Shown here: piece by piece, positions 1 to 8,945 of the stretch
Layout of the letters: each line of letters begins with the position of its first letter
Numbering within the stretch: the first letter of the stretch is position 1
Source of the DNA: Herminiimonas arsenitoxidans
GTDB lineage: Bacteria; Pseudomonadota; Gammaproteobacteria; Burkholderiales; Burkholderiaceae_D
NCBI RefSeq assembly: GCF_900130075.1
Contig: NZ_LT671418.1
Coordinates: forward strand, 1,798,001-1,862,000
Direction: 5' to 3'
Length of the DNA stretch: 64,000 nucleotides
Translations under genes and position numbers: made by a program
The notes under the pieces: generated by a model
Told to the model about the DNA's origin: nothing
The model's database searches: none
What the model saw: the letters and a program-made list of their open reading frames with translations, nothing else

Positions 1-195
1 CTGCTCTTCATTACACCGGCAAGTTTGTGGATGCAATTCTATGCATTCCTTGTCTTCCGCTTCTTCGACATGGCCAAACCACCGCCTATCAACTATTTCG
101 ATAGACGCTTCAAAGGTGGCTTCGGCGTCATGTTCGACGATATCGTCGCGGCATTTTTCACTTTGCTGGTCTTTGCCATCTGGCGCAGCTTCTAA
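1..195 (+). CDS. pgpA: Phosphatidylglycerophosphatase A, C-terminal end (partial)
   Basis: The window opens inside this gene, and 64 codons remain before the TAA at 193-195. PgpA dephosphorylates phosphatidylglycerophosphate to phosphatidylglycerol in the inner membrane. The visible tail has FRFFDMAKPPPI followed by GGFGVMFDD, the pattern of the family's C-terminal region with its conserved Asp pair, then a hydrophobic last helix. The 11-base gap to pncC suggests co-transcription. The start lies outside the window, so the intact length cannot be judged. Confidence 0.85.
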   Translation: MLFITPASLWMQFYAFLVFRFFDMAKPPPINYFDRRFKGGFGVMFDDIVAAFFTLLVFAIWRSF

Positions 196-206
196 CGGGA
201 AACACC

Positions 207-695
207 ATGTCGAATCTCTTTGAACTGGCAGCGACAGTTGGTCAACGTTTGAAAGATCGCGGCTTGATGCTGGCAACAGCAGAATCATGCACCGGCGGCG
301 GTGTGGCACAGGCCATCACTGAAATCGCAGGCTCATCCGACTGGTTTGAATGCGGCTTCGTTACCTACTCCAACGAATCCAAAATTGCGCTATTGAAAGT
401 ACCGGAAATAGTCTTGGCCAGACACGGCGCAGTCAGCCAGGATACGGCCGTGGCAATGTGCAAAGGCGCACTCGCCAACAGCAGAGCGACGGTTGCACTC
501 TCAACCACTGGAATTGCAGGTCCCGGCGGCGGCGTACCAGGCAAACCCGTAGGCATGGTTTGCTTCGGGTGGGCGCTAGGTGAACAAGTACAGGTAGAAG
601 AAAAGATATTCAGTGGCGACCGCCACTCAGTGCGCGAGCAAAGCATAGAACACGCACTACAGGGCTTGCTGGAACTACTGGCCAAAAACGCTTGA
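207..695 (+). CDS. pncC: CinA-family nicotinamide-nucleotide amidase
   Basis: The 162-residue protein matches the stand-alone C-terminal CinA domain (PncC/YgaD type). This enzyme deamidates nicotinamide mononucleotide to nicotinate mononucleotide in pyridine nucleotide salvage. Visible family motifs are TAESCTGG near residues 24-31, VTYSNESK near 52-59 and TGIAGPGGG near 100-108. About 160 residues is normal for the short form without the N-terminal MoaB-like domain. It starts 11 bases after pgpA, with a GGGAAA stretch as a plausible ribosome site. The pgpA-pncC-pyrF neighbourhood is common in betaproteobacteria, though pyrF faces the other way here. Confidence 0.88.
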   Translation: MSNLFELAATVGQRLKDRGLMLATAESCTGGGVAQAITEIAGSSDWFECGFVTYSNESKIALLKVPEIVLARHGAVSQDTAVAMCKGALANSRATVALSTTGIAGPGGGVPGKPVGMVCFGWALGEQVQVEEKIFSGDRHSVREQSIEHALQGLLELLAKNA

Positions 696-767
696 CTGGC
701 AAGCAACCCGCTTCAAAAACATCAATGCTGCTCACACATCAGCATTGATCGCATCCCAAAATTTTGA

Positions 768-854
768 TCAGAACAAAAAGAACAAAGCCGATACGGCTAA
801 TGCGATAGCGGTAGCCATCGTTTTGACAGGATGATTTTCAATTAGATAATTCAT
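768..854 (-). CDS. Possible 28-residue single-span membrane peptide
   Basis: In the gap between pncC and pyrF the minus strand has ATG at 854-852 and TGA at 770-768. It encodes about 12 polar residues (MNYLIENHPVKT) followed by a hydrophobic segment rich in Ala, Leu and Phe. The composition looks like a real membrane mini-protein, but there is no convincing Shine-Dalgarno site upstream. It could be chance. No function is assigned. Confidence 0.25.
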   Translation of the reverse strand: MNYLIENHPVKTMATAIALAVSALFFLF

Positions 855-907
855 AGCAGGTAGGCCGAAAATTCAGATCCCGAAGTATAGGGCCCACCTG
901 GTCACTC

Positions 908-932
908 ATCTATCCCATGAATATGGGATAAA
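908..932 (-). terminator. Hairpin just after the pyrF stop
   Basis: A short dyad with arms TATCCCAT and ATGGGATA and a loop of about four bases lies at 911-930, directly beyond the pyrF stop codon. There is no clear U-tract, so it may be a weak terminator or an RNA 3'-end stabiliser. A very similar TCCCAT-ATGGGA hairpin follows the cupin gene at 37274-37293. Confidence 0.4.
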
Positions 933-1748
933 TTATTTGCAATACTGATTAATAGCGTCACGCGTATCCAATGCGACCTGACGCGCGGCTTGCGCAAAAT
1001 TCTCATCCGCTTGCGCATACAGAATCGCACGCGATGAATTGATCATCATGCCGGTACCATTTGCAGTACGTCCGGCTTCCACCGTCGCCTTGATATCACC
1101 GCCCTGCGCGCCTATGCCGGGAATCAGCAAAGGCATGTCGCCGACTATCGCACGCACCTGTGCCAACTCATTCGGGAAGGTTGCGCCGACTACCAACGCA
1201 CATTGACCATTGGTGTTCCATTTGTCTGCCACCAGATGCGCCACATGTTGGTACAAAGGCTTGCCATCAACGTTGAGGAATTGAAGATCGGAACCGCCTG
1301 CATTGGAAGTCCGACACAACACAATCACGCCACGATCCGGCCGCTCCAGATAAGGTTGTACCGAATCGAAACCCATATACGGATTCACCGTCACCGCATC
1401 GGCGCCATAACGCTCGAAAGCTTCACGCGCATATTGTTCTGCAGTCGCACCGATATCGCCACGCTTGGCATCCAGCACTATCGGAATATGCGGATAGCGC
1501 TCACGCAAATAGCTGCAAATAGCTTCCAGTTGATCTTCCGCACGCAAGGCAGCGAAATAGGCGATTTGCGGCTTGAACGCACAGGCGGTATCGGCCGTTG
1601 CATCTATGATTTCTTTGCAGAATGTCAAAATAGCATCAGGTTTGCCCTGCAAATGGGCTGGAAACTTGGCCAGATCTGGATCAAGACCGATGCAGAGTTG
1701 GGTTTTCTGGCTTTGCCAGACGGCGGATAGTTTTTGGATGAAGGTCAC
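933..1748 (-). CDS. pyrF: Orotidine 5'-phosphate decarboxylase
   Basis: The 271-residue enzyme converts OMP to UMP, the last step of de novo pyrimidine synthesis. The catalytic LDAKRGDIG stretch is at residues 92-100, with Asp93, Lys95 and Asp98 forming the charge network typical of the family. Length and the N-terminal GLDPD motif fit the longer class (PyrF type 2) found in betaproteobacteria, actinobacteria and myxobacteria. The start is GTG at 1748, which gives the expected N-terminus. The gene is divergent from the exporter at 1808, with about 60 bases of shared promoter space. Confidence 0.95.
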   Translation of the reverse strand: MTFIQKLSAVWQSQKTQLCIGLDPDLAKFPAHLQGKPDAILTFCKEIIDATADTACAFKPQIAYFAALRAEDQLEAICSYLRERYPHIPIVLDAKRGDIGATAEQYAREAFERYGADAVTVNPYMGFDSVQPYLERPDRGVIVLCRTSNAGGSDLQFLNVDGKPLYQHVAHLVADKWNTNGQCALVVGATFPNELAQVRAIVGDMPLLIPGIGAQGGDIKATVEAGRTANGTGMMINSSRAILYAQADENFAQAARQVALDTRDAINQYCK

Positions 1749-1807
1749 GGCGATATCTTTCTATTTCTAACAATCCGTATTGTAACGCGCCATGTTATCG
1801 TGCCGGC

Positions 1808-2698
1808 ATGACATCTCTTTCCCGCAAAGATTGGATCCTGCTCGTTCTCCTGACCCTCTGCTGGGGCATCAACTGGCCCATTATGAAAATGGGCGTGCAA
1901 TTTTTCCCGCCGATTGCCTTTCGCTCGCTGTGCATGCTGGGATCACTCCCTATCTTATGGCTGGCCGTGCGTTCGCAAGGTGCATCCTTCGGGATTTCGC
2001 GTAGCGATCTGGGAACCATTTTCAAGCTCACCATCCCTAATGTCATTATCTGGAACGTCTGCATTATCGTCGGCGTCAAGATGCTGTCGTCCGGGCGCGC
2101 GGCCATCCTCGGCTACACAATGCCAATTTGGGCAGTACTGTGCGGCCTGATATTTTTTCGCGACAACATCACCCGCCTCGGCTGGTGCGGTATCGCGCTG
2201 GCGCTGAGCGGTGCACTATTATTATTGTCCAGCGAGTTTGTAAATATGGCCGGACAACCACTGGGCAGCATACTGGCACTGATTGCCGCTGCATCCTGGG
2301 GTTATGGTACGGTATTGATGAAACGCACCAAGCTGAATATTGCATCGATTGCGCTGACCTTCTGGATGATTTTGCTCGGCGCCATTTGCCTTGGATTGAT
2401 TTCCGCCTTGCTCGAATATGAGGCATGGCGTCTGCCCAATCTGACGGAATCGCTGGCACTTGCCTATAACGCGCTATTGGTATTCGGCTTTGGACAGGCA
2501 ATCTGGTTTTCACTGGCACGCACTTTGCCACCGATTGCTTCCAGCTTGTCGGTCATGATGATCCCCGTGCTGGGCGTATTCTCCGGCATGTATTTGTTAA
2601 ACGAAACACCGCACTGGCAGGATTTTGTAGCAATGTTGCTGATTCTTGCAGCAATGAGCACGGTACTATTGAAACCCCGCACCAACGTCATCAAATAG
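1808..2698 (+). CDS. EamA/DMT-family transporter
   Basis: The 296-residue polytopic membrane protein has about ten hydrophobic segments in two homologous halves, the pattern of EamA (drug/metabolite transporter) proteins. The first half starts at LTLCWGINWPIMKMG (family hallmark WGxNxP) and the second near GSILALIAAASWGYG around residue 155. Such proteins export amino acids, metabolites or toxic compounds across the inner membrane. The substrate cannot be read from the sequence. No strong ribosome site precedes the ATG. The gene ends 46 bases before lemA, which has its own strong ribosome site. Confidence 0.85.
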   Translation: MTSLSRKDWILLVLLTLCWGINWPIMKMGVQFFPPIAFRSLCMLGSLPILWLAVRSQGASFGISRSDLGTIFKLTIPNVIIWNVCIIVGVKMLSSGRAAILGYTMPIWAVLCGLIFFRDNITRLGWCGIALALSGALLLLSSEFVNMAGQPLGSILALIAAASWGYGTVLMKRTKLNIASIALTFWMILLGAICLGLISALLEYEAWRLPNLTESLALAYNALLVFGFGQAIWFSLARTLPPIASSLSVMMIPVLGVFSGMYLLNETPHWQDFVAMLLILAAMSTVLLKPRTNVIK

Positions 2699-2744
2699 CC
2701 GATCACACACCGGATGTTTTGCACAATATTCAAGGAGGAATGAA

Positions 2745-3341
2745 ATGACCAAATTATTCAAATGGCTGTCGATTGCTTTGCTGGCGTCAACATTAAGCGC
2801 ATGCGGCTACAACGACTTTCAAACAAAAGACGAAGCGACCAAAGCGGCATGGAGTGAAGTCGTCAATCAATACCAACGACGCGCCGATTTGATTCCGAAT
2901 CTGGTCAATACCGTCAAAGGTTACGCGACACATGAACGCGAAACGCTGGAAGCTGTGACCAAGGCACGTGCTGCTGCAACCAGCTTCCAGATCACGCCAG
3001 AAGTGTTGAACAATCCAGAAGCCTTCAGCAAATTCCAACAAGTACAGGGTGAGCTGTCCTCAGCCTTGTCACGCTTGATGGCCGTCTCTGAAAACTATCC
3101 GCAACTGAAAGCAGATACCGGCTTCCGCGATTTGCAATCGCAACTGGAAGGTACGGAAAACCGTATCACCGTCGCACGCCAACGCTACATCGTTGCGGTA
3201 CAGGATTACAACGTACTGGCGCGCAGCTTCCCGACCAATATCACGGCCAAGGTCTTCGGTTATCCGGTGAAACCATCTTTCACGGTAGAAAACGAGAAAG
3301 CAATTTCAGCACCGCCAGCCGTCAATTTTGATAAAAAATAA
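2745..3341 (+). CDS. lemA: LemA-family protein
   Basis: The 198-residue protein starts after a strong AGGAGG ribosome site at about 2732. Its N-terminus is a signal or anchor segment ending in LSAC, a plausible lipobox with Cys20. The family core is clear: NQYQRRADLIPNLVNTVKGYA and TRARAAA-like helices, then the late VAVQDYNVLARSFP segment. LemA proteins form elongated helical bundles at the cell envelope; their molecular role is poorly known. It is followed by two TPM-domain genes, a lemA-TPM-TPM arrangement common in proteobacteria that suggests a joint envelope function. Confidence 0.9.
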   Translation: MTKLFKWLSIALLASTLSACGYNDFQTKDEATKAAWSEVVNQYQRRADLIPNLVNTVKGYATHERETLEAVTKARAAATSFQITPEVLNNPEAFSKFQQVQGELSSALSRLMAVSENYPQLKADTGFRDLQSQLEGTENRITVARQRYIVAVQDYNVLARSFPTNITAKVFGYPVKPSFTVENEKAISAPPAVNFDKK

Positions 3342-3353
3342 GATCATCAGCCC

Positions 3354-4178
3354 ATGAACATTCTGCGATATCTGCTGGCTTGTACGCTCGCATTTTTCTG
3401 CATGCTCGCCAGCGCACAGAATCTTGTGCCGGTCCCGCCTCTCAAAGAGCGCGTGACCGATATGGCCGGCATGCTGAACGCAGAACAGCGCACCACGCTG
3501 GAAAATGTTCTGGCTGAGTACGAAACGCGCACTGGCAACCAGATCGCCATCCTGCTGGTGAAGAGCACCGAGCCGGAAGGCATAGAGCAATACAGCATAC
3601 GCGTCGCCGATGCGTGGAAGTTGGGACGTAAAGGTGTCGATGACGGCGTGCTGTTGCTGGTCGCCAAAGATAATACTGCTGCATCCGGCCGTCTGCGTAT
3701 AGAAACTGGACGTGGCGTGCAAGGCGTACTCACAGATGCGCAATCCAAGCGCGTGTTGCAGGACGTAATTGCACCACACTTCCGACAAGGTGATTTCTAC
3801 GGCGGCCTGGCATCAGGCGTTTCCGTCATTACCAGTTTGCTGGACAAGGAAGCTTTCCCTGAACCCGCTAAGCAAGGCAACAAGGCGCAGCAGAATGATG
3901 CTTTCGGCTGGGCACCTTTCATCTTTTTCGCCATTCTTATTCTGATCACGATTGCTCGCAGTCGTGGCGGCAGCGGCCCGCGCGGTCATAGCAGCAATGG
4001 TGACTGGGGCAATTCTGCCGGTGTGATTCTGGGTGCAGCCATCGGTAATGAACTTGGTCGTCGCTCCGGTGGAGGATTCGGCGGCTTTGGTGGAGGTGGC
4101 GGTGGTTTTGGCGGCGGCGGAGGATTTTCCGGTGGCGGTGGTGGTTTTGACGGCGGCGGCGCTTCGGGGAATTGGTAA
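3354..4178 (+). CDS. TPM-domain protein with signal peptide and glycine-rich tail (YgcG-like)
   Basis: The 274-residue protein has an N-terminal signal peptide (hydrophobic to about residue 22), a TPM domain at roughly 30-155 (ERVTDMAGML near its start, IETGRGVQG and LPVQxx-like segments later), one membrane span near 183-200, and a tail from about 225 made almost only of Gly, Phe and Ser. TPM domains are associated with acid phosphatase-like and photosystem-repair roles. Function in bacteria is unclear. It follows lemA by 12 bases, and its stop codon shares a base with the next start (TAATG), indicating translational coupling. Confidence 0.85.
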   Translation: MNILRYLLACTLAFFCMLASAQNLVPVPPLKERVTDMAGMLNAEQRTTLENVLAEYETRTGNQIAILLVKSTEPEGIEQYSIRVADAWKLGRKGVDDGVLLLVAKDNTAASGRLRIETGRGVQGVLTDAQSKRVLQDVIAPHFRQGDFYGGLASGVSVITSLLDKEAFPEPAKQGNKAQQNDAFGWAPFIFFAILILITIARSRGGSGPRGHSSNGDWGNSAGVILGAAIGNELGRRSGGGFGGFGGGGGGFGGGGGFSGGGGGFDGGGASGNW

Positions 4179-4681
4179 TGAATAAATTTTCGCGTGCGAT
4201 ACGGCATCTGACGACAACCAGATTTACTGGCAAAAAAGCCTTCCCCTGCGCAACGCTAACAGCGATACAAAAAACCATCGCTGCTGGCGAAAAAACGCAT
4301 CGCGCAGAAATCCGCCTGATCGTTGAACACTCGCTGGAACTATCCGCAATTCTGGCCGGTGTCAGCTCGCGTCAGCGCGCGCATGAATTGTTTTCGCAAT
4401 ATCGCATTTGGGATACGGAAGAAAACAGCGGCATACTGATTTACATTGAGCTGGCCGATCATCAAGTCGAAATCGTCGCTGACCGCGGCATCTCAAAACT
4501 GATCCCTGCCCATCACTGGCACGCCGTCTGCAAGACCATGACGCAAGGTTTTGCCAAAGGTGAATATCACGACAGCGCGATTGCCGGCTTGCAGCAACTC
4601 AATGCAATGCTGCACGAATATTTTCCGGAAAATGAGACGCCACAAGCAAATCAGTTATCGAATAAACCGATACTGCTGTAA
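4178..4681 (+). CDS. Second TPM-domain protein
   Basis: The 167-residue protein lacks a signal peptide and has a single TPM-like region over about residues 15-150. The RIWDTEENSGILIYIELADHQVE segment around 75-100 and the following ADRGI are the counterparts of the GNQIAILLV and IETGRG parts of the upstream protein. I chose ATG at 4178, which overlaps the upstream TAA, over a TTG two codons earlier. It is the third gene of the lemA operon. The opening MNKFSRAIRHL resembles other small cytoplasmic TPM members found in this position. Confidence 0.78.
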   Translation: MNKFSRAIRHLTTTRFTGKKAFPCATLTAIQKTIAAGEKTHRAEIRLIVEHSLELSAILAGVSSRQRAHELFSQYRIWDTEENSGILIYIELADHQVEIVADRGISKLIPAHHWHAVCKTMTQGFAKGEYHDSAIAGLQQLNAMLHEYFPENETPQANQLSNKPILL

Positions 4682-4705
4682 GCGCGTCTCCACGGCGCGC
4701 TATCG
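4682..4705. terminator. GC-rich hairpin between convergent genes
   Basis: Arms AGCGCG and CGCGCT flank a nine-base loop between the ends of the TPM operon and dacB. A long U-tract is absent, so this is only a probable shared terminator. Confidence 0.35.
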
Positions 4706-4711
4706 TCTTAC

Positions 4712-6139
4712 TCAACCATTCTCATAAATCCATTGCAACAACGCATCGTGCGCAGCCTGACCGGCTACTGCATTAGTGTGATTGATAATGCACACCACGG
4801 CATAACGCTTGCCCGATGCTGCCAGCACATAACCAGCTATCGCGCGAACATCGTTCAATGAACCTGTCTTGATGTGCGCACTTCCTGCCACCGTTTGCTT
4901 CGTCAAGCGCCTGCGCATCGTGCCATCATAGCCCACCAGCGGCAGTGAGGATATGAATTCAGGCATGGTCGGTGCCTTAAAAGCCGCGACCAGCATGCGT
5001 CCCATCGCACCAACAGAAATACGCTCGGTACGTGACAAACCTGAACCATTTTCAATCACCAGCTGCGATGTATCGATGCCCTTATTCGCCAACCATGTTT
5101 TGACGACTCGTCCACCGCGCTCCGGCGTTGCAGGTACTTTGAGTACGTCCGCTGCTAGCGTCAACAACAGTTGGCGCGCCATCACATTGTTGCTGTATTT
5201 ATTAATGTCGCGTATCACTTCCGGCAATGTGGTTGACTGCCACTCCGTCACAAATCGTGCGGCTGGCGGCACTACGCCATTAGCAATGTTGCCGGAAAAA
5301 GTACCGCCCACATCCGTCCATAACTGACGAAATACCACGCCAAAATACTCGCTATGGTTCATTTGATACGGATGCAGATACCAGGTTTTTTCACCGCATG
5401 AAGCAGAGAAAGTCCCGGTGAAATTCGCACTGACGCGGCCCATGGACGGTTGCAGCTTGCCTTGCCAATCTCCACATGCGCCATTCGACAAACTTGGTGC
5501 CATCACCGGATAAGGTACCGCCGGCGGATCGATGGTGACATCGACCTGATTGCGACTTGGATTAGGCTGAAAATGGAAAGCAAATACCTTGTAATTCAAC
5601 AGCAAGGCATCCGGCCCTGCGTTATACGGTTTCAATGGATCGCCGTCGAACACTGAAGCATCGTAGGGTATGTCTTCAAACACGCTGCGATCAAGTATCA
5701 GATTGCCACGTATCTCGCGTATGCCCGTCGCACGTATCTTGCGCAAGAATTGCCAAAAATTCTCTGTCACCAGTTTCGGATCGCCACTGCCCTTGATGAT
5801 CAAATCGCCATCCAGCACATCGCCATTCAGCGTACCTGTCATATACGCCTGGGTTTTCCAGGTGTAGGTCGGGCCAAGCAAATCAAGCGCAGCATCGGTG
5901 GTCACCAGTTTCATCGTGGATGCAGGATTAAATCCGGCGACATCATTCGATGCAATCCAGGGAGCTTGTCCCGACACCTCTTGTACGTAAGTGCCCACTG
6001 CATTAAGCGGTATCGCACTACGTTTCAATGCATCGGTCACGACTGACGGCAATCCTTCTGCGGCATGAACGCAAACAGGAGCAGCAACAATCGAAAAAAG
6101 TAGGGAAAAAGTGAAAGTAAGTCGTGTCGTGATTCGCAT
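4712..6139 (-). CDS. dacB: D-alanyl-D-alanine carboxypeptidase/endopeptidase (PBP4 type)
   Basis: The 475-residue periplasmic penicillin-binding protein trims or cleaves peptide cross-links in peptidoglycan. A signal peptide covers about residues 1-27. Serine-enzyme motifs are all present: STMK at 74-77 (active Ser74), SNN at 317-319 and KTG at 425-427. The large insert between the first and second motifs is characteristic of class C PBP4/DacB enzymes. Length is normal. It is convergent with the TPM operon. A perfect 10-bp inverted repeat lies about 125 bases upstream of its start. Confidence 0.93.
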   Translation of the reverse strand: MRITTRLTFTFSLLFSIVAAPVCVHAAEGLPSVVTDALKRSAIPLNAVGTYVQEVSGQAPWIASNDVAGFNPASTMKLVTTDAALDLLGPTYTWKTQAYMTGTLNGDVLDGDLIIKGSGDPKLVTENFWQFLRKIRATGIREIRGNLILDRSVFEDIPYDASVFDGDPLKPYNAGPDALLLNYKVFAFHFQPNPSRNQVDVTIDPPAVPYPVMAPSLSNGACGDWQGKLQPSMGRVSANFTGTFSASCGEKTWYLHPYQMNHSEYFGVVFRQLWTDVGGTFSGNIANGVVPPAARFVTEWQSTTLPEVIRDINKYSNNVMARQLLLTLAADVLKVPATPERGGRVVKTWLANKGIDTSQLVIENGSGLSRTERISVGAMGRMLVAAFKAPTMPEFISSLPLVGYDGTMRRRLTKQTVAGSAHIKTGSLNDVRAIAGYVLAASGKRYAVVCIINHTNAVAGQAAHDALLQWIYENG

Positions 6140-6486
6140 GATATTGAGTCTGATGTGATGGGATGATTATTACATGCCAGTCGAGGCAACTCACCCTTCC
6201 TTGCTGCCAAAATTTGGCACGGACATTGCATTATCAACATCGGCTGTTGTTCAAAAGAGTCGAATCCTTGAACTCCTGCATCGTCTAAGGATTCGAAATA
6301 CCCTCACACCCATATTCAGCCTGTAATCGGCATTACAATAAGATGCTCAAATGCAATGCGAACGCCATCATGATTATTCATTCAACATCCTCAGCTATCG
6401 CTACCGTTAGAAATCAACATCGCCGGCATCAGGCTATAACTGTTCGCGCAGTAACATTTTTTTTCAACTGCAAAGCATTCTCTTAA
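6140..6486. other. Intergenic region with a perfect 10-bp dyad
   Basis: About 350 bases separate dacB (minus) from the HEAT-repeat gene (plus). TCGAATCCTT at 6260-6269 is repeated inverted as AAGGATTCGA at 6287-6296, with a 17-base loop. It could be an operator or an RNA hairpin in the leader of either divergent gene. The rest is moderately AT-rich promoter-like DNA, and I see no credible small gene in it. Confidence 0.5.
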
Positions 6487-7542
6487 GTGTCGAATTTTTC
6501 TTCAGATCCTCATTTCGTCGGCACTGCCTGGATAGGCATGATCGCTATTGGTTTAACGCTATTATTGATATTGGTGCTGGTCTATCTGCGCGCATCACTC
6601 AGCCGTCGTACACAAGAAGAGCGCGCATTTCTCTCCATCTGGCATCCCTTGCTGCTCAGCTCTCTGCATTCTTCTGTTTCTGCTGTACTGCCCTCCTTGG
6701 CAGCACGCGATCGCGTGTACTTTTTAAAACTATGGAATCAGTTAATACGTAGTGCTAACAGTCGCGAGGCAACGGAAAACTTGATCAGCATTGCCTACTC
6801 CGTCGGCTGTGATCGTTTTTCGCAACGCTTGCTGCGCCATGGCAATCGCGTCGAACGTCTGCTGGCAATACTGACACTAGGGCACTTGCGTGACCATGCA
6901 TCGTGGGATGCACTCGTGATGCAAACACTCGCTGCCGATAACGTCACGTCCATTAATGCATTCCATGCGCTAGTACAAATCGATGCGAAAGCCGCAGCCC
7001 AGCAGTTAACGCCACTCATGCTGGCGCGCGAAGATTGGGCGATTGCACATATCGCCAGCATTCTGCAGCCAACACATAGCGCATTCACTCTGCCATTGCT
7101 TGAAGCGGTAGAAGAAATCAGGGCCGCGCATTTGATCAGAGCGTTGCGCTTGATCGAAGCATTACGTCTGCCCATACCGCACACTACTGCGCTCAAATTG
7201 CTGGATATAACAAACGAGACAGAAACCATCATCGCCGCGCTACGCATTTCAAAAGATGCCGGCTTGCTGGCGCATATCCGCCTGCATTTAAATCACCCTG
7301 ATTGGCGTGTACGCGGGCAAGTAGCCAAAGTATTGGGACGCATAGGAGAGCACGCAGACGTCAACCGTCTGATCCCGCTGCTTGCAGATGCGGAATGGTG
7401 GGTGCGTTATCGCGCAGCACAGGCATTGGTGGGGATACCGTTTCTCAGCATGGCCGAAATTGAATTATTGCGACACAACTTATCAGATCGTTTTGCCCGC
7501 GACATGCTAGGCCAAGCCTTGGCGGAAAGACATCCATCATGA
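6487..7542 (+). CDS. Membrane-anchored HEAT-repeat protein
   Basis: The 351-residue protein has one N-terminal membrane span (about residues 14-34) followed by a helical domain. HEAT-like repeats are clearest near the C-terminus (LNHPDWRVRGQVAKVLGRIG and LADAEWWVRYRAAQALVGI, about 258-320). The start is GTG at 6487, directly after an in-frame TAA, and the ribosome site is weak. The stop overlaps the glycosyltransferase start by four bases (ATGA), so the two are almost certainly translated together. A scaffold role for the membrane glycosyltransferase is inferred from context. Confidence 0.75.
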   Translation: MSNFSSDPHFVGTAWIGMIAIGLTLLLILVLVYLRASLSRRTQEERAFLSIWHPLLLSSLHSSVSAVLPSLAARDRVYFLKLWNQLIRSANSREATENLISIAYSVGCDRFSQRLLRHGNRVERLLAILTLGHLRDHASWDALVMQTLAADNVTSINAFHALVQIDAKAAAQQLTPLMLAREDWAIAHIASILQPTHSAFTLPLLEAVEEIRAAHLIRALRLIEALRLPIPHTTALKLLDITNETETIIAALRISKDAGLLAHIRLHLNHPDWRVRGQVAKVLGRIGEHADVNRLIPLLADAEWWVRYRAAQALVGIPFLSMAEIELLRHNLSDRFARDMLGQALAERHPS

Positions 7543-8945
7543 CATTGCCTGCCGTACTCAATTACGTGACATGGGGCGTATTCAGCTATTTCATCGCCTA
7601 CAACCTCAGCTATCTCTTCCTGAATATGCTTGCGATCTTCCGCATGCATGGCATCGAACAGGGAAAAATCCTGGCTGAGCTGCCACACATTCATACAGGA
7701 TTAGAGCCACCAATCAGCATTCTGTTCACAACACGCAATGAGGCCAGCATCATCGCAGCCTCAGTGCAGTCTTTGCTGCAACTCGAATATCCGCAACAGG
7801 AAATCATCGTCATCAACGACGGCTCGCAAGACGAGACCATACAAATCCTGACTGCTGCATTTGATCTGCATCCATTCCCAGAGGCATATCGCATCCAATT
7901 GACGACACAGGCTGTCAGCTGCATTTATCGCTCAACACGCTATCCCAGTCTGCGCGTCATCGACAAAGAATATGGTGGCACGGCAGATGCATTAAACGCC
8001 GGCATTAATGCATCACGCTACCCATTATTTTGTAACGTAGATGCAGCGACTATCCTGCATAGAGACAGCTTGAAGCGTATCGTCACGCCGTTCCTGAACG
8101 ACAATACAGTGATCGCAGCCGTCAGTGCCGTACGTGTTGCCAACGGTTGCGAAGTAGAAAATGGCTTGTTGAAAAAGGTCGCATTACCAAAACATTGGCT
8201 GGCACTTTTTCAAATCGTTGAATATCTGCGCAGTACACTGTTCGCACCACTAGGCTGGTCCATGCTCAATGGCATGTTGATGGCTCCGGCAGGCATGACC
8301 TTGTTCCGTAAAGCAAGCGTCATCGCAGTTGGTGGCTATCGTCGAGATACCCGCAGCGCGGGTACAGAATTGATCGTGCGCATGCACCGTCTGATGCGCA
8401 AGAAGCAACAAACTTATCGCATACGCTTTATCGCTGATCCTGTGTGCTGGCATCAAGTGCCACAGAATCTCACCACCTTGAAAAGCCATTGCATACGATG
8501 GCAACAAGGGTTGGCAGATAGCCTCAGTCAAAATATGGCATTAATGTTTTCACGCAATGGTGGTGTACCTGGCCGCATCGTCTTCCCATTCTTCCTGCTA
8601 TTTGAATGGTCCGGCCCTATCCTTGAATTTCTCGGCTACGTATTCATGCTCATCGCCTTTGCCTGTGGCTTGGTGTCATGGCAGGCATGTATTGCGTTTC
8701 TTTCCGTAGCAATCGGTTTGGGGATTCTGTTGTCGGCATCCACCTTGCTACTGGAAGAAATGTCCTTCCATCTCTATCCGACCGCCAGCGATATCGCCAC
8801 ATTGACCATCGCTGCTGTCATCAGCAATCTAGGTTATCGCCAACTCACATCAACATGGCGTGCACTAGGCATGCTGCGCTGGATGACAGGTCGGCCAAGC
8901 CGTCATGATGCGATTGAGTATGTGGAAACGAACCGGACAGCGTGA
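7539..8945 (+). CDS. Membrane glycosyltransferase family 2 protein
   Basis: The 468-residue protein has an N-terminal membrane span, a GT-A fold domain, and several membrane spans near residues 345-425, resembling processive polysaccharide synthases of the PgaC/BcsA kind. The first catalytic region is VINDGS (Asp94). Other expected motifs are altered: the DxD position reads VDAAT near 168-171, the TED position reads TEL near 276-278, and QxxRW appears as HCIRW at 317-321. It overlaps the HEAT-repeat gene by four bases and is convergent with a GGDEF-EAL gene. An exopolysaccharide role is inferred. Activity is uncertain given the motif changes. Confidence 0.8.
   Translation: MTLPAVLNYVTWGVFSYFIAYNLSYLFLNMLAIFRMHGIEQGKILAELPHIHTGLEPPISILFTTRNEASIIAASVQSLLQLEYPQQEIIVINDGSQDETIQILTAAFDLHPFPEAYRIQLTTQAVSCIYRSTRYPSLRVIDKEYGGTADALNAGINASRYPLFCNVDAATILHRDSLKRIVTPFLNDNTVIAAVSAVRVANGCEVENGLLKKVALPKHWLALFQIVEYLRSTLFAPLGWSMLNGMLMAPAGMTLFRKASVIAVGGYRRDTRSAGTELIVRMHRLMRKKQQTYRIRFIADPVCWHQVPQNLTTLKSHCIRWQQGLADSLSQNMALMFSRNGGVPGRIVFPFFLLFEWSGPILEFLGYVFMLIAFACGLVSWQACIAFLSVAIGLGILLSASTLLLEEMSFHLYPTASDIATLTIAAVISNLGYRQLTSTWRALGMLRWMTGRPSRHDAIEYVETNRTA

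Noticed and set aside
4080..4170. Possible tandem DNA repeat at the end of the first TPM gene
   Set aside because: The repetition is GGT/GGC codons of the glycine-rich tail, normal for this family, and not an independent repeat element.
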